Shown: positions 43,901 through 57,168 of the stretch, one piece after another
Position numbering within the stretch: position 1 is the stretch's first letter
Layout of the letters: each line of letters opens with the position of its first letter
Source: Trichobilharzia szidati
Taxonomy: Eukaryota > Platyhelminthes > Trematoda > Strigeidida > Schistosomatidae
DNA length: 64,000 nt
Assembly: GCA_944472155.2 (NCBI GenBank)
Contig: OX235271.1
Span: 102,313,256-102,377,255 of the forward strand
Direction: 5' to 3'
Notes under the pieces: generated by a model
Database searches by the model: none
What the model saw: the letters and a program-made list of their open reading frames with translations, nothing else
What the model was told of the DNA's origin: nothing
Program-made: the position numbers and the translations under genes

Positions 43901-46722
43901 TCAACAAATAACAGTGTATTCAATCAAACGAGTTATTTTATTATGGAATTGTAGTCCATCTCAGTACCAAAGTCTGTTTCTTACATCAATCAAACATGGT
44001 TGACTGAAGAAAGAAACTGTCTTGTCGTTGCCAGTACCTTTGATACCGTGCCGTCATTATAACATTTGTGAATCACTTCCAATGTGTAAATGAGATAAAA
44101 TCTTTCATATTACAAGCATAACTTAGCTGCGTAAACTGGTTCATATATTTAGAATTATTATTAGTGTTCAGATGTTTGCGCTTTCGTAAGTGTGCCAATT
44201 TCCTGCCTGAGGTGATATTTTTTACATAATAAAATGCGCATCTGTTGAATGTTAGGAATGTAATTTCCACCAGTTTTACTTATACTATAAAATACAAAAC
44301 TTACCCATATTCATTGATAGATTTAAGGATAATTTCAGACACACTTTAGACCATGCAGAAAGTGTATCGATTATATCTGCACCCTTTGACAGATTCTGGT
44401 ACATATTCATATTTACTGGCGTCCGAAAATTGCTATTTTTCTTGACCTGAAGGCGGTATTCAACTTTGTCGATTAAGAGGTACTATGGCGATGTTTGGCA
44501 ATGGAGTGCCGAGAAGCATATCGCACTAATCAAGACACTCTACTCAAACTCACGCAGCCGTGTAAGAACCTACGGAGATCTGTCATCTGAAGTGATGTCC
44601 ATCAAGGATGCTCACCGTCCCCTTTTTGTTTAGTCAGTTTCATCATAGATGCACTAATGGGATTAACCTTAGCTGACTCCTGAGAGTTAGGAATTGAATT
44701 GTTCCCAGGGAATAGTCTTGTTGACTTGGAATATGCGGATAATATATTTGTTTTAGGTGAAGACGCTGATAAAATGCAGTCTTCTGAAAACCTTGAGCAA
44801 TTTTCGAATGCTTGGCATGCAATTTGTCAAATGCAAGATGATGCTACATGACTGGACAACATCGATTCCTAGCTTAAAGATAGGGAGTAAAGTGGTGGAG
44901 AGTATTGACTACTCCACTTATTCGGCAAGTTGCATCAGCCACAACGGGCTTATCGCTGACGAAATCTCAGCGGTGATAAGAAAGGTTCGTGTGGCATTTA
45001 GCCAGCCTGCATCACCTCTGGCGTAGACTTGATAATCCGGCTATTAGTCAAAGGATGTGCGTATTGCTCAGCAGTTCGCTCCGTCACCGTTTTTGGCTGC
45101 GAGACATGGCCATTGAAAATAGAAAACATGGAAAGGTTAGCTGTCTTTGATCATAGGTGTCTCCGTCATATCTCCCGTTCTAGGTGGCATAATAGGGTGA
45201 GTAATATTGAGATTGGGTAAGCAGGGTAAATCTATCTATGCGGTTGTGAGGTGGTTGGGGCACCTGTTACTCATGCCTAGCCATCGCCTTCCTCGACGGT
45301 CAATGTTAGCTGACATGAAATCAGGTTGGGAAAGAGCTAGTGGTCAAACCAAAACATGGCTTCACCAGTCAATGAAATCCACAATAGCTATTTTAAGCCA
45401 GCCACATAGGGAGGTGTAGACTTCGTGGTTGGGGTCCTCAGGATGGTAAAAACCAATGACTGGTGACAACTGGTCATGTGGCACAAAATCGTTCTCAGTG
45501 GTGCATATGCACTTACTCTCTTTGATCTGACATATCCGAATAAACCTATTGTTTTTCTATATTACTGTCGTTTCTCTCTCTCACATTTCTGCTTATTATC
45601 GTCTTTTCGAATATCTTTTGTCTTCCTTTTTGGGCTTCATGCAGTTTGACAACTTGAACTGCTGCACTTCTGTGCAAAGTTCCATGTTGAAAGCAGTTAG
45701 CCAGTCACTGTGAATAATTTATAATCAGCCCATTAAACTAAAAGCGTATGATCAAGAATTGAAACGATCCACAACTGACACCTAATCATCAAATATGTAC
45801 TCATCTAAGGTGTTCATTTTTCTAACTTCTCCAGTTCATGGAATATTTTTTAACAATCCAAAGTAACACACTTAATCCATAATGGTGCGTTTTAATTACA
45901 CCATCTGATTATCTAAATTTGTATTTTTAGTGTGAACAGTTTTGGTCACGAAATCTAGAACGTGCTGATGAGACTATCCGAGGTAATCTTGAGTGAACAG
46001 ATTAATGTTGGTTTTATTGGGTATTGGTTGAAGGTAGGATAAAAATTGTCTTTGGGCCACTGATTAGCACCTCAAAACATTTTGAGTGCACTACTTTGCT
46101 GATTCTTACAAAGCCAACGAACCGATTAATTTTCACCAGACATTTTCTATTGCATCTTCCGAATCTCTGAAATTTAACTGTTTCTTATGTGTGTTAAGTT
46201 GTCAATATTCAAGTGCATGACATCTGTGGTTAGTGTTTCAGCAGTGCGACAATTATGTCTACTAAATATACATTCAGTATTTTTTTTACCTGTACGCTAT
46301 TTTCACTTCAAAAAGATTTCTAATTATTCATGTCCAAAACTTTTTCAGGTAACGATGGTTTATCATCATGTACTGGTCACACTGAAGTTACTGTGAAACA
46401 ATCAACATGTAGTCCGAAAGACATTGTTTGTTGTAGTTGTGCTGACAGTTCTTCTAGCATTCATACTCCTGCTTCAAGCCCTTCATTCGGATCATGTACT
46501 TGCTCTAATACATTAAGCTTAGGTGATCAAGTTACACAATGTGAACAGTCAAAACCTACAGTTACTACAGTTCCATCTTCTACTAAAGTTAGTACCCTTC
46601 AAGGAAGTAAGAAAAGCTCTAATAATAACAAAAAAGAAACATCACAGCCAAATAAAAATGAGGCAGACAGTCACTTGTGCAAAAAATCTACTTCAGAAAC
46701 TTCTAATGGACTAGCTATTTGA
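31925..46722 (+). CDS. Nova/pasilla-like KH-domain RNA-binding protein (8 exons)
   Basis: My splice model uses exons 31925-31994, 32037-32174, 34187-34479, 35900-36053, 36672-37379, 40959-41531, 43366-43704 and 46349-46722. All introns are GT-AG, all junctions are in phase, and the total is 2649 nt (882 aa). KH1 (about residues 27-95) has [20 protein letters not shown] and then [14 protein letters not shown]2 (about 168-240) has [18 protein letters not shown] and then [16 protein letters not shown]. The linker [20 protein letters not shown] matches the Nova KH2 end closely. Nova proteins bind YCAY RNA clusters and control alternative splicing in the nucleus. Residues about 280-882 are low-complexity, rich in S, Q, P and T. 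The third KH of other Nova proteins is absent. The start codon choice is tentative; the family call is firm. Confidence 0.85.
38500..38708 (-). mobile_element. tRNA-derived SINE in Nova-like intron 5
   Basis: 38634-38708 on the minus strand is tRNA-like. It begins GTACGTCGGTGGCACAGCGG, carries GGGTTCGATCCCC as a B box, and its ends pair (one G-T). It belongs to the same family as the SINE at 27765. The sequence to about 38500 may be its body; that boundary is approximate. It lies antisense to the host gene. Confidence 0.65.
39560..40150 (-). mobile_element. RTE-like LINE 3' fragment in intron 5
   Basis: Minus-strand translation gives [27 protein letters not shown] and KKWRWTGHT, then NPNEKQ and further tail motifs of the RTE-type LINE seen at 58870-59917. 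It is frame-broken and truncated. Its 3' end abuts a short AAT-rich repeat at 39537-39570, as RTE elements typically end in such repeats. Confidence 0.7.
42385..42770 (+). mobile_element. RTE-like LINE fragment with large internal deletion (intron 6)
   Basis: The first part reads [18 protein letters not shown], the RT motif containing the first catalytic Asp, shared with 58880-58960. The sequence then jumps directly to the C-terminal tail ([10 protein letters not shown]) and ends in AATGATAATAATG. Most of RT and the thumb are deleted. Same orientation as the host gene. Confidence 0.7.
42802..43163. repeat. 362-bp near-perfect palindrome in intron 6
   Basis: The left arm (42802-42975) and right arm (42990-43163) are reverse complements over about 174 bp with few mismatches, around a 14-bp loop. 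The outer ends are TAATTCCATATTAG and CTAATATGGAATTA. It holds no ORF. Single-arm diverged relatives lie near 51720-51800 and 52495-52580. It could be a foldback or MITE-like element, or two head-to-head copies of a dispersed repeat. Confidence 0.9.
44420..45720 (+). mobile_element. LINE fragment (second RTE-like family) in intron 7
   Basis: Frames change many times. Readable parts are [12 protein letters not shown] (RT), [16 protein letters not shown] (decayed YADD), [78 protein letters not shown] and [12 protein letters not shown]. The 3' untranslated part (about 45540-45720) shares words with 62040-62130 and with the reverse strand of 60160-60230. It is non-functional and in the same orientation as the host gene. 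Confidence 0.8.
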
Positions 46723-49700
46723 TTAGGTGAGTTAGCTGCGATAATCCATGTTTTGCTATTTTGTCAGACGATTACCTGTGCGAATTAACGGTCGTTTTTT
46801 TCACCTTCCCAGCAAAACTAGCACATAATCTGAGTGGTAGTGTGTTAACACCACATCCTGTGATAATACTCTGTTATGATTTCCTCCAAACATGGAGGTT
46901 TGCAATATCATGTCTCGCCTTTTCGGCGGATGACAGCTTCCTATCATATTACTGGAATCACAATTTAGACGGAATATGTGATGGATAGGATGATGTTGGC
47001 CAGCATACATGATATGACTGGTAACAATACTCCATGGCTTCGGATTTGATAAGGAAATTCTATGGGTAACTGGACTGAAGGTCGAATATTGGTGCTATTC
47101 CTCAACGTTTCCTGCACCCTGAGCCCACGGAAAAGATCAGAAGACAAAACTGGTATCAGCTAGGGGGAACAGTTGATCTTACAGATAAGAATATATTATA
47201 TGTGTAATACCAGATGACTAATGTGATTGGTTATATGAGGTCGGGCTTCAAAAGTTATGCAGCCAAATTCGGTTAAAACTGGCTATCTCAGCAGTCAACG
47301 ATTTAAACCGGTTTCAGCCTGTAAAATATATTTATTTTAACATTAGGGGTGTGTAAAAATGTTACAGTTGCACTTACAGATTATGTTGTGATATGATAAC
47401 TGCTCAAAAGAATCTATAACTTGTGCAGATTCAAAATACAAACTAACTGTTCATCAATTCATGAATTATAAATCGTTTTCCACAGTTATTAAACTGTCAT
47501 TTTTACAAAAACATGTGACCTAAATAACCCAACTATAAACTACTCAACACTAAGTGAATAGTTAGTCTGAAGTAATAAAAATTTTAGTCAGATGGCCAAT
47601 GGATTTTGTATCAGTAAATAATACGTCGCATTTGTGTTTATAATGACACTCTCCAATTTTGTGTCACATCAAGAAGAATATTGTGGTTAGAATAGGTGAA
47701 TAGTTTGGACATCATAGACTTATGGTTTTGATACAGTCAAAGTACTATGTGTTGAGAAGGGCAGATGAAAAATTACTTTAACTAGAACCCAAGATGTTGT
47801 TCTTCATTTAACGTCATATTATCTTCAGATGTTTTTCATCAGAAGTGGTTTATGTGTATCAGATTTACTCAGCAGTTGTTGGTTATTAAGTCCTTCTTTC
47901 ATGCTAACTCACCATCATAAATGAACTGACAGACCATCAAGTGTATGCTCTTAAGGGGAAACTTATGCTCCTGTTCAAAATAAAATTCCACCACATTTCA
48001 GTGGGATTTCTTAAATATCACCAGAGATCGAACGCAAGACCTCCAAACTACGAGGCAAGCTTGTTAACCACTTAGTTACTGGGTCAGAATCCAATGGCCC
48101 CATCAATTCTCACTTCTGCTAATTCGTGATATTTAATGTGTACGCCAGCTCTATCCTTATAATTTTTCTCTCAGTATTAATACCCGAACTCAAACCGGTA
48201 TTTGTTATGAATTCGTAAATCTCATCCCCAGTTCACAACTAATAATTAAACTGCCTTTATTCCATCAGAAGTCGGATTCAAAAACTGAAATAATGATTGT
48301 TATATTAACAGATACAGATTAGTGCTTGTTATTTTTCAGTTGGTGGGTTGTGTATTATGACTCTGAGTGGATTTTTACAGACATTCTGCAAAATTTTCGC
48401 TTACATTTTATAATTATTGATAGCTATAGTCAGTATCTGACTACCTTTTTAAAAAGTAATTTGTGTTGTCTCACTTTTGCAGCACTGCATATTTCAAGAA
48501 AAATATTTTAAAAAATCAGCACTTACAATTAAATATCATCACATGTCAGTATAATTAATCACAGTTGATGACCACTCGAAATAGTGATAAGAAAACAGTG
48601 GGGAAGCCAACTTCTTTGAAATATCATTTTTGTAGAATAATTACCAAGTAGATATATTTGATTTCTGTACACGCAAGTGTGTTGATCAAACTTGTCCTGC
48701 TGCTGTCGCCCCTGGTCCCGCAGTCAGTCAACGATTGTTATGTTTATTAGAGATATTTATTAGCGTTGCTGCTTTTCCATTACATTTCTAAACAAATGCA
48801 ACAGATTCACGGCGAAGTTTGTTTTAATAGCTAAAGGAAATTTCCCCTGATTATTTGAAATTACTTTTTAAAATGAATTGTGCTTATTCAATCAAGAAAG
48901 AGAAGATGAAGAAAAGCTGTCCTACACTTAGTATGTAAGATTTCAGTTTACCCGTTAATCTTATATCATATATACACATTATGCTACTTATATTGTTACC
49001 CGGTGTTTTTAAATTCTCTAACGCTTATCGTTTCCTCACACACAGTCTCTCTCTGTTGTATGCACGCTACATGTGTGCGTGTGTATACGTTTGGTTCTTC
49101 TTTGTCCTAATTGTGCAGTCAGTTCGTCTGTGGTTATTATTGTTATTCTTTATAATTATTATAAAACAAATTATTTAATTAGAGTTTCTGTTGCCAAATT
49201 CCCACCTATACAGAGTAACTTATTCCGAACTAAATTGATTATCACATCATACACTCACAGTTTAGCACCTAATTATATGTCCCGCATGCAATAACGGAAA
49301 AAAAATTATCTGAAATCTATTCGTTATAATCAAGTATCGCAATCATGAGTTTATTGTTAAAGATATATAACTGTGGAAAGATAATGTTTATCAAGTTTGT
49401 TCGCGATTGGATTGCGCTCCTTATATTATTTATTTAGTTTTATTGTTATTACCAATCGCCCTGTTATTTATTAATTTTGCCCTCTTAATAACTACTTACC
49501 ACCACTACTACTACTACTAACTAGTTGTTGTTGTTGTTGTCGTCGTGTAAATTATTCCGTGTAAAAAATACGCTTAGAATATTGTTGTTTCTACAACTAG
49601 GGTATATATATTTCTTTTCTTTATATTATTTCAATGGAGAAAAATAAAGAAAATCTTAGTGGCCTTATCTCTGCAAATTAACCTTGTTAACTAACGAATT

Positions 49701-52700
49701 AACAGACTAACAACACACACTTACCTAGCACTGATCATCTTTTTGTTCAATTAATTACTTGAAGAAATGATTGTCTCCTGCGACGACATCATTATCATTA
49801 TTATTCTTGGTGTTAGTATATTATTAATTAGTAATATATCTGGTATAGTGGTTATTTAGATTATTTTGGTGCTTTTCAACTAGCTATCATGTAGTAAACT
49901 TGTGTTTATGTATTCGACTGTCACTCTTGTAATGATGAGATTGTATTCACAATTATATCCCTATTCTTTTCTCCCTCTTTGCTTTCAAAGAAAGAATCCG
50001 TATTATCACATCTTAGTACACTCGCTTTGCTAGTCCATTAAAAATAATCTTTCAAGTTTACTCCTTCCTATTCACCAATCGCAACCTCCGCTCCCCACCC
50101 CCACTCCCTCCAACTTTTCCCAATATACAACAAAACAGATTTATTGTAGTTGCATTTTTCTAAATATTTTTAATCAGTGTAGTAATGATGATAATAATTC
50201 TACCTTTTGAACTTGTTTGTTTTATGTTTTTAACTTCTTCCTGTTCGTTTTTTGCTCCAATGGTACATACACAATATTACACATTGTTTATTATCATCGC
50301 GGTGATAAACCTTTTATTTGAATCTGTTTCTTAGTAATTTGTGATTTAAACTAGAGAAGATAAGAAATATTCATTTATTATTATTTTTCTTTTTACTCGT
50401 TTATTACTTCCTTTCAAACACTATAAGTAATACATATGTGTAGTCACTACTATTATCTGAAAGAATAGATGCTCTATTATTATTACTATTATTAACATCA
50501 GTTATTATCTCACCTCGCTCTTCAGATTCTGAATTTAAAAGAATTTGGTAAAAGAAAGTACAGTTGAATTAATAACCTATATACAGATTTATTAACTATT
50601 ATATTATTTACTATTGTCACTGAAATCACTGCAGCAGTTGTTATTACTATTTTTTTGTCTCTTTCTTTATGGTTGTCTTATTCTTTTGTTAATCTTCCCA
50701 TTTATCGTTTCGTTGTTGTTATTGGTTATGATGAACAGCTGAAATTCACGTTATTAATGATAAGAGAGATAATAAGTTACTTGTATACCCATTCAGAGAC
50801 AATCCATCTCCTGTTTCTTCATAGGCTTTCATCCAAATATATATACATACGTATACATCAAGAAAATTGTGTGAAATTCACTTCTGTCTACAAGTTTTAC
50901 TCTTGGAAATTTTCTTTTACTAATGATGAGTAAGTTCAACTTACAACTCTTTATTTACACACAGCTTAAAAAGGTGGTTAGACTAAACAAGTGTCAACTG
51001 TAAATGTTGCTCTTTTTATTACTATTGTTTGTTGTTGTTCTTCATTCTACACTGCTTTACACCGTCTTGTTGCTCAGGCAATTCTTATTGTGTAGATTGT
51101 TTGATGTGTGTGTTTCTTTCTTTTTCTTCTGTGCCTAACAGACTGGTTCTTGTCTTTTGATTCTCTCTCTCTTTCTTGTTACTAAGGTGTTCTCTTGGCT
51201 GTGAATTAAATTAATTAAGCGCCCTAATGTAAGTCCGTTATGTAGATATAAATATATTACATATAACTGTCTTATTCTTTCCTTCATATATATATTGCAA
51301 AAAGATTAGAATCAGCATTGTACTTATTTTGCTTGTAGATGTATGTATGTTTATCACTGAAGTAGTATGATCCTTATTTATTTTACAATAAGTTATCTTC
51401 GTTTACAAAAGATTCTACTTAAATTCTATATGTTTGTTTTCTTTTCTGTCACAAGTGGAGGTTGTATTCAATTCCTAGGATGCTTATATATGAATTAGTG
51501 TAAGATTTTGAGAATATAACTTGATAATTTAGACCTCCATTCTATCTCATATTAATCATATAAGTTGTGATATTATGCTTATGATTTACAATGAAAAATA
51601 GTATTCAGTGATGCGTGAGGTTTATGTTAAAGAGGTATGTGTGCGAAAAGCTATAATACCAGAAGTATATATATTTATGCATATAATATAAGAGTGGAAT
51701 CAGGGCACTGTGGTAGGACAGAATTCCACATTACACTGCTATTGACCAAACGACGTTCCGAGCATAATTTATTGCTCGCATCAATGTACTCGCACGAATT
51801 TATAATTTGTTTTATATATTTTCCCTAACTCCCCCCTCCTGCTGTTTATTTCTATCTTTATGAAATCAAGCCAGGAGCTTAACTAATGAGTCAGAAGATT
51901 TAAATAAATAAGGAAAATACTAATGAATCATTACCCACCAGAATTTATTCAAAAGTTTACAAGGGCCCATAGGAGATCTGAGAGTAGTGATGTATATAAT
52001 GAATATAAATAATAAGGAAGTCGAAGCACCTATAGTACTGCTGCATAAAAGAGGAACGTCAGAGAGGCCGGAATTAGGGTGGCACCTTAAACCAACTAAC
52101 TCATTTATAGACAAACTTTGTCCGCTTTATTGGCCCGATAGATCCTATTGGAAAAAATAACATCATTTACTAAACACCATGTGATGATTCTGAGATCAAT
52201 TGCATAGGTTAAACTATTAAATAGGGGTTAGTTAGATTGTCGGAACGCAGAAATTTAGCCGAAGCTACAATGACTGACCTTGCCAATTTAAGTAATCTAG
52301 AAAAAATAGCTCGGCCATTGTAATGCGTTCGCCTGGATATGATCACACAATAAGGGTCGGATAATGTAAAAGTATTAAAAAGTAATATAGTTAGGTAGAC
52401 AGAGAATCTTCATTCATCGAATCAATGACGAACACGTGTAATGGAAATGACGCAACACCTATGCCGGATATATGGAAGACTGCAACAAATAATGGGGGGT
52501 GAACATATTGATATGATTATGAGCCATAAACTGTGATCGAAAGATCATCCAGCTATCAGTACTGTGTCACTGTGTTAAATCAAATATAAATGAATGAACA
52601 ACAAAAAAGAACTACATATGTGAGTACAAATCATAAAAACAAAACAATTCCAACAATGGTGTGAACATGAGCAGTAATTTCGCTCGAAATATTATTAATA

Positions 52701-53286
52701 ACAAAACTTATCATAGTATGTAAACCGTTGAAACATAATTATACTTTATTTGAGAAATAAATAGTTTGTGCATTTAACTATCGGTAAAAGTATTTGAGAA
52801 TGCCTCGAATTGGCAAACCAATATTATATGTCGGGTCATGAGACACCTGACTGTAAGTGTAACATTGAACCCGCTAGTTGCAATAACTCTAACTTTGCGT
52901 ATTCATTTAGCCACTCCATACTAAATTTCCCTCCAACATATTGGTCGATTAAGCAACTATAGAATGGGCTTCAATAATATCTTATTATACTTAGTATTTC
53001 CGGTCATCTGTAGGTGGATTTATCAATAACGTATCAGTTTTTTTTAAAGACTGTTAACTTTAAGCTGGTAACTGTTGTTAGCATTCATTGAATGAAAATA
53101 TTGTAGGTTAGTCTGTGAGTAACTACTACGAAAATTTCTGCAACCATACGGACATCATATTGCAAAAATCACACGCTGCTTTGGAAGGTATTATTTTACA
53201 AAAAAAAAACATATAATGATAGTAAAATAATTCTGAATTATTGTGATAAATCAGAAGTTAAAAGAGATCATACAGCAAATGTACTT
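46723..53286. other. AT-rich intergenic region, including probable 3' UTR
   Basis: After the Nova-like stop codon the sequence becomes very AT-rich, with ATT and other trinucleotide runs (for example CTA and TTG runs near 49503-49540), and has no convincing ORF. Several AATAAA-like words occur, the first near 47572, but none can be chosen. Diverged copies of the palindrome arm lie near 51720-51800 and 52495-52580. The region separates two convergent genes. Confidence 0.5.
48021..48092 (-). repeat. tRNA-like repeat, degenerate
   Basis: The minus strand reads CAGTAACTAAGTGGTTAACA (A-box-like) and then GCGTTCGATCTCTGG (B-box-like) at tRNA-like spacing. A weaker relative may lie near 55110-55200. 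Probably a SINE head rather than a tRNA gene. Confidence 0.4.
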
Positions 53287-53290
53287 TGTA

Positions 53291-56200
53291 TTATTTTTCC
53301 AAATTTTCTCTAGCACTTAAGATTTTCCTATCATGTACCGTTATGTCATTTGATGATTCAGATGTTGTGGATTCTGCAATAGGCATAATGAAGGATTTCC
53401 ACTTCTCAGAAACTTCCATTTGTTGCCACAGCTTGTTCATTTCTGCAATCACATCACCAGTTAATTTGAAATCTGTAGCTCCACCGTTCAGAAGATTTCC
53501 TTCATCAACCGGCTGACAAAGGTCATCACTAATTGATGTTTTATTTTCTAGTAATGTAATCGGGAGGTTAATTTGCACAACGCGATCTGGATTGAAGATA
53601 ACTATATTAAAGTATACTGTCAAGAAATAAGCTTCACTAGTGACAAAAACTAAGGAATTTTATTCAATTACACGTCCGTTTTATGTAATCGGTGTGCTTC
53701 TATATTGTTGTGTTTAAGGTAACACGATAAAAACAGGTAAAGAAAGTCTGAAGGTTGCTATGCGCAGATACTAGACGATGAATTTAGTATTTACAGGGTC
53801 CATGATGCATGGTTTGGGTGAACTCACTGCAATTTAATTCACGAACTACTGGACTCATTCAAAGGGAAGCGCCATAACTTTTCTGCAAAAATCGTGAATA
53901 CATTATAAACCCCGAATTACCTGAGGTCTTTAAGTTATCTTGGACATACTGTCTCGACGTATTATTTTAGTGGTGGGTAAACTACGTTAGAAGAATCTGA
54001 AAAGTGGCGAAATAAAAAGTCACACCTCACTTGTTCAATACCCTAGGTGGTATTTCTCTGCATCGATCATAAAGACTCGGATGCAATCTCATTTTCAGCC
54101 TATCAGTAATATTGCATTTATTTATTTCATTTTATGACTCTCACTGTCTTTACTACTTTCACTCAGTGTCAAAACTTGGATAACTGCGTGGTAGTGTTAA
54201 GCCTCGTGTTGATAATTACTATTTGTCTACTACTTTAGAGGTACTTTTTATTGAGTCAAACACCAGACTTTCAACTCGCAAGTCCTAGACGCACCATGTT
54301 TTACGTCAACTTAAAGAATTATATAATATCTAGCTCTCCTGCCCATTAGGTTTGGCTCAGAGTCTAACACATTCTATACCAAACAAATAAACAAGTTGCA
54401 TTTCAGCGATGAACTTAACGGTTCTATGCAGTTTAGACAACCATTCATTCTCGCCTAGTGTAGAATTGTAGCAGATAATATTTGAGACGTCAGATTTTGA
54501 CAAGGTCAGAGTCATCAAGAGAGAGCTCAGTAGGCCCTTGGCTTTCCTTAAATGGTTTGAGATTATTTGTTTGATTGGTCATAAGATACTGCAGTGAATA
54601 ATATCTACAATAGACCCAATTAAAACAGTAGAAAATTTCCTAATGACGTTCCCATAAGAAAGTAAAGTGATAGCAATGAATAAAAGGATACAGGCAGTAA
54701 GTGAATTTTCATTATTGATAAATTTTGCCTTCACGAATTTTTCGTAGATGGATAGTTTCCCTCTAAAAAAAACCAAACAAAATTTTAGTGAACATTGGTA
54801 AACTTTCGTATTGCATAACATAAGCTACAATGCATTTTTTATAAGAACAGAACATCACTTAACAATTTATTGTTGGTGGATAAGCAGCTCTTCAATAGAA
54901 TGAATTCGGTCCCCAAATTCTACAGCACTTCCAGATTCAAAGTGAAATCTCCAAGATCTTGAGGTTAAAAAAAATGCATGACATTGCAACTGATGCTAAG
55001 ATATACTTTCGTCTACACAGATTAAGAATTAATTAGAATGCAACTGAAAACCATGAAACACTGAAAGGTTTTGTCGTCCAAGTTTGAGATGTACCAACAT
55101 TACACACCCATGAACTCCCACGCTTTGTATCCACGATCTTCAGTTTATGAGGGAATTATTTAACCATTTAGCTACAGGGTAGAAATTCACCGGTGTATGA
55201 ATTTTTAAACTCTTGTTAACCTTTCACAGCATCACTGTCAACCAATGTTATCAGCGAGTATCTGCTCTCATAACTTCTCTGTAAAACTCGAGGAAGTTCA
55301 TAGGAAAGTCAATCACTGATGAGGAGTGTATTAATTCCTGTGTTAGTTGGTAGGAATGAAGTCTACAATCAGGATAATCAAATCATCACAAACCCAAATC
55401 CTAAAAGTGAATCCGCTGGCAAAGCACAAAATACCTAGACACTGATTTTAAATATATTATATAATCAGTAGCTACTAGTAAAATATTCATTCTAGATAAT
55501 TCGAAAACGAAACAGTTGTCAAAAGTACATCTGTGACAAAGCTTTATGAAAAGGATGGGGAAAAAAATTTCTGTTGAATTCTGATTCATACATTGTGATA
55601 AAATGACAGTTTTGTGTACAATTTTGACGTATGAATTGTGTATAGTTTGAACATTGATGTACTTGTTCGATACTTCACATATAAACAGACAAAGTTACAA
55701 ATTTTTCTAGGACAACAAGGTTAATTAGATAAATTGTTTTTACCGGGACTGAGTTAATTTTAAAATTATTTGATGGGAGATAATCAGGCAGATTATTGAT
55801 TATCTATTTTTTAAGAGTTTATAATTCCGATTTTCTCCCCTGTTTTACAAAATAATGAGGTCAACCTCTTGTTACATTTGGTATTGCTCACATGTTGAAC
55901 AGGACTTTTACTCCGTGAAAAGTGAATAAAACAGAGTAAGTATTAACATGTTATGCCAGCCCAGGGAGGGAGACCATAATAAGACATTTTCCAGAATATA
56001 TATAAAAAAATGTTGATAACTTGATCCAAGTACAGAAAAGTGGAATTATTTCGCTATCATTTAGCTGATATTTTCATTTTGGGGAATACACAGATAAAAC
56101 ACTACGTATATGGTACCGAATGTTGGAGCCTCATAGTTCTTTAGAACTTGTACTAGAATTTAAAAAGGCACACTAGTCCAGCTGATTTTTATGTAACAAA

Positions 56201-57102
56201 CTTACGAAAACAGTTCTTTCTTAAAGCGATTTATTTAGACTTAGATAATTTGAGTTGATCTCTGAACAAACAGTAACATTTATTTTTGTCACCTCATATC
56301 TTTTATCAATGTTAGATGACAATCAAACTATATGGGATATTCTGAATTGTATGTAGACCGATTGAAAGCAATTAGTTTCGATATCGAATATTGTTGTGGG
56401 TGAATATAAACTAATTTGATAATTTATCAATACTTGAAATTCGTCCACTTTCAATCTTGTTTGCTTTTCTCGTTGGGACTGAAACTCAAAACGGAGTGCG
56501 CGATAACTATTCGAGTATTTGAACAGTACTTATTTTTATAAGAAAAATATATATCAGGTGAACAGTGACAAAAAGATAAATCAAATCGTATTTCCTATAA
56601 AATAAATAGGCCGTTATTAAAAATGTATTTTAGCCTAACATAATATTTATTGATTAGCTTTCTTTGTGTATGTGTGTGTATTAACAACATATTATTCGAA
56701 AGCGAATTAGTCACTATAGCAATCTACTTTCAGTCAGTTGAAGAGATTAGATAAGATTCTAAAAACCGTACATTGTATAATGACGGATATATTGGATTTA
56801 TTCCTATCAATCATATTGCTTGTATAGGCATAAGATAACAGGACTAGTTACCCACTGTTGTCATTGTAATTAAAATAACACAGTACTTCATATACACAAT
56901 ATAGGCCTTCACTTCGAAAAATATAAACTAACTGTAAAAACGCACGTCATATATTTCTTTTCGGAGTGTATGTGGACAACTGTAGATACCAGTTTGACTA
57001 GAAAATGTGGAAATTTTAACAGAGGAAACGCTAAAACTGACAGAGAAATTTTAGAGCCTTGAAGTCACACAAAAATAGCAATACCAATACAAGTGAGTAG
57101 AA

Positions 57103-57168
<66 letters not shown>

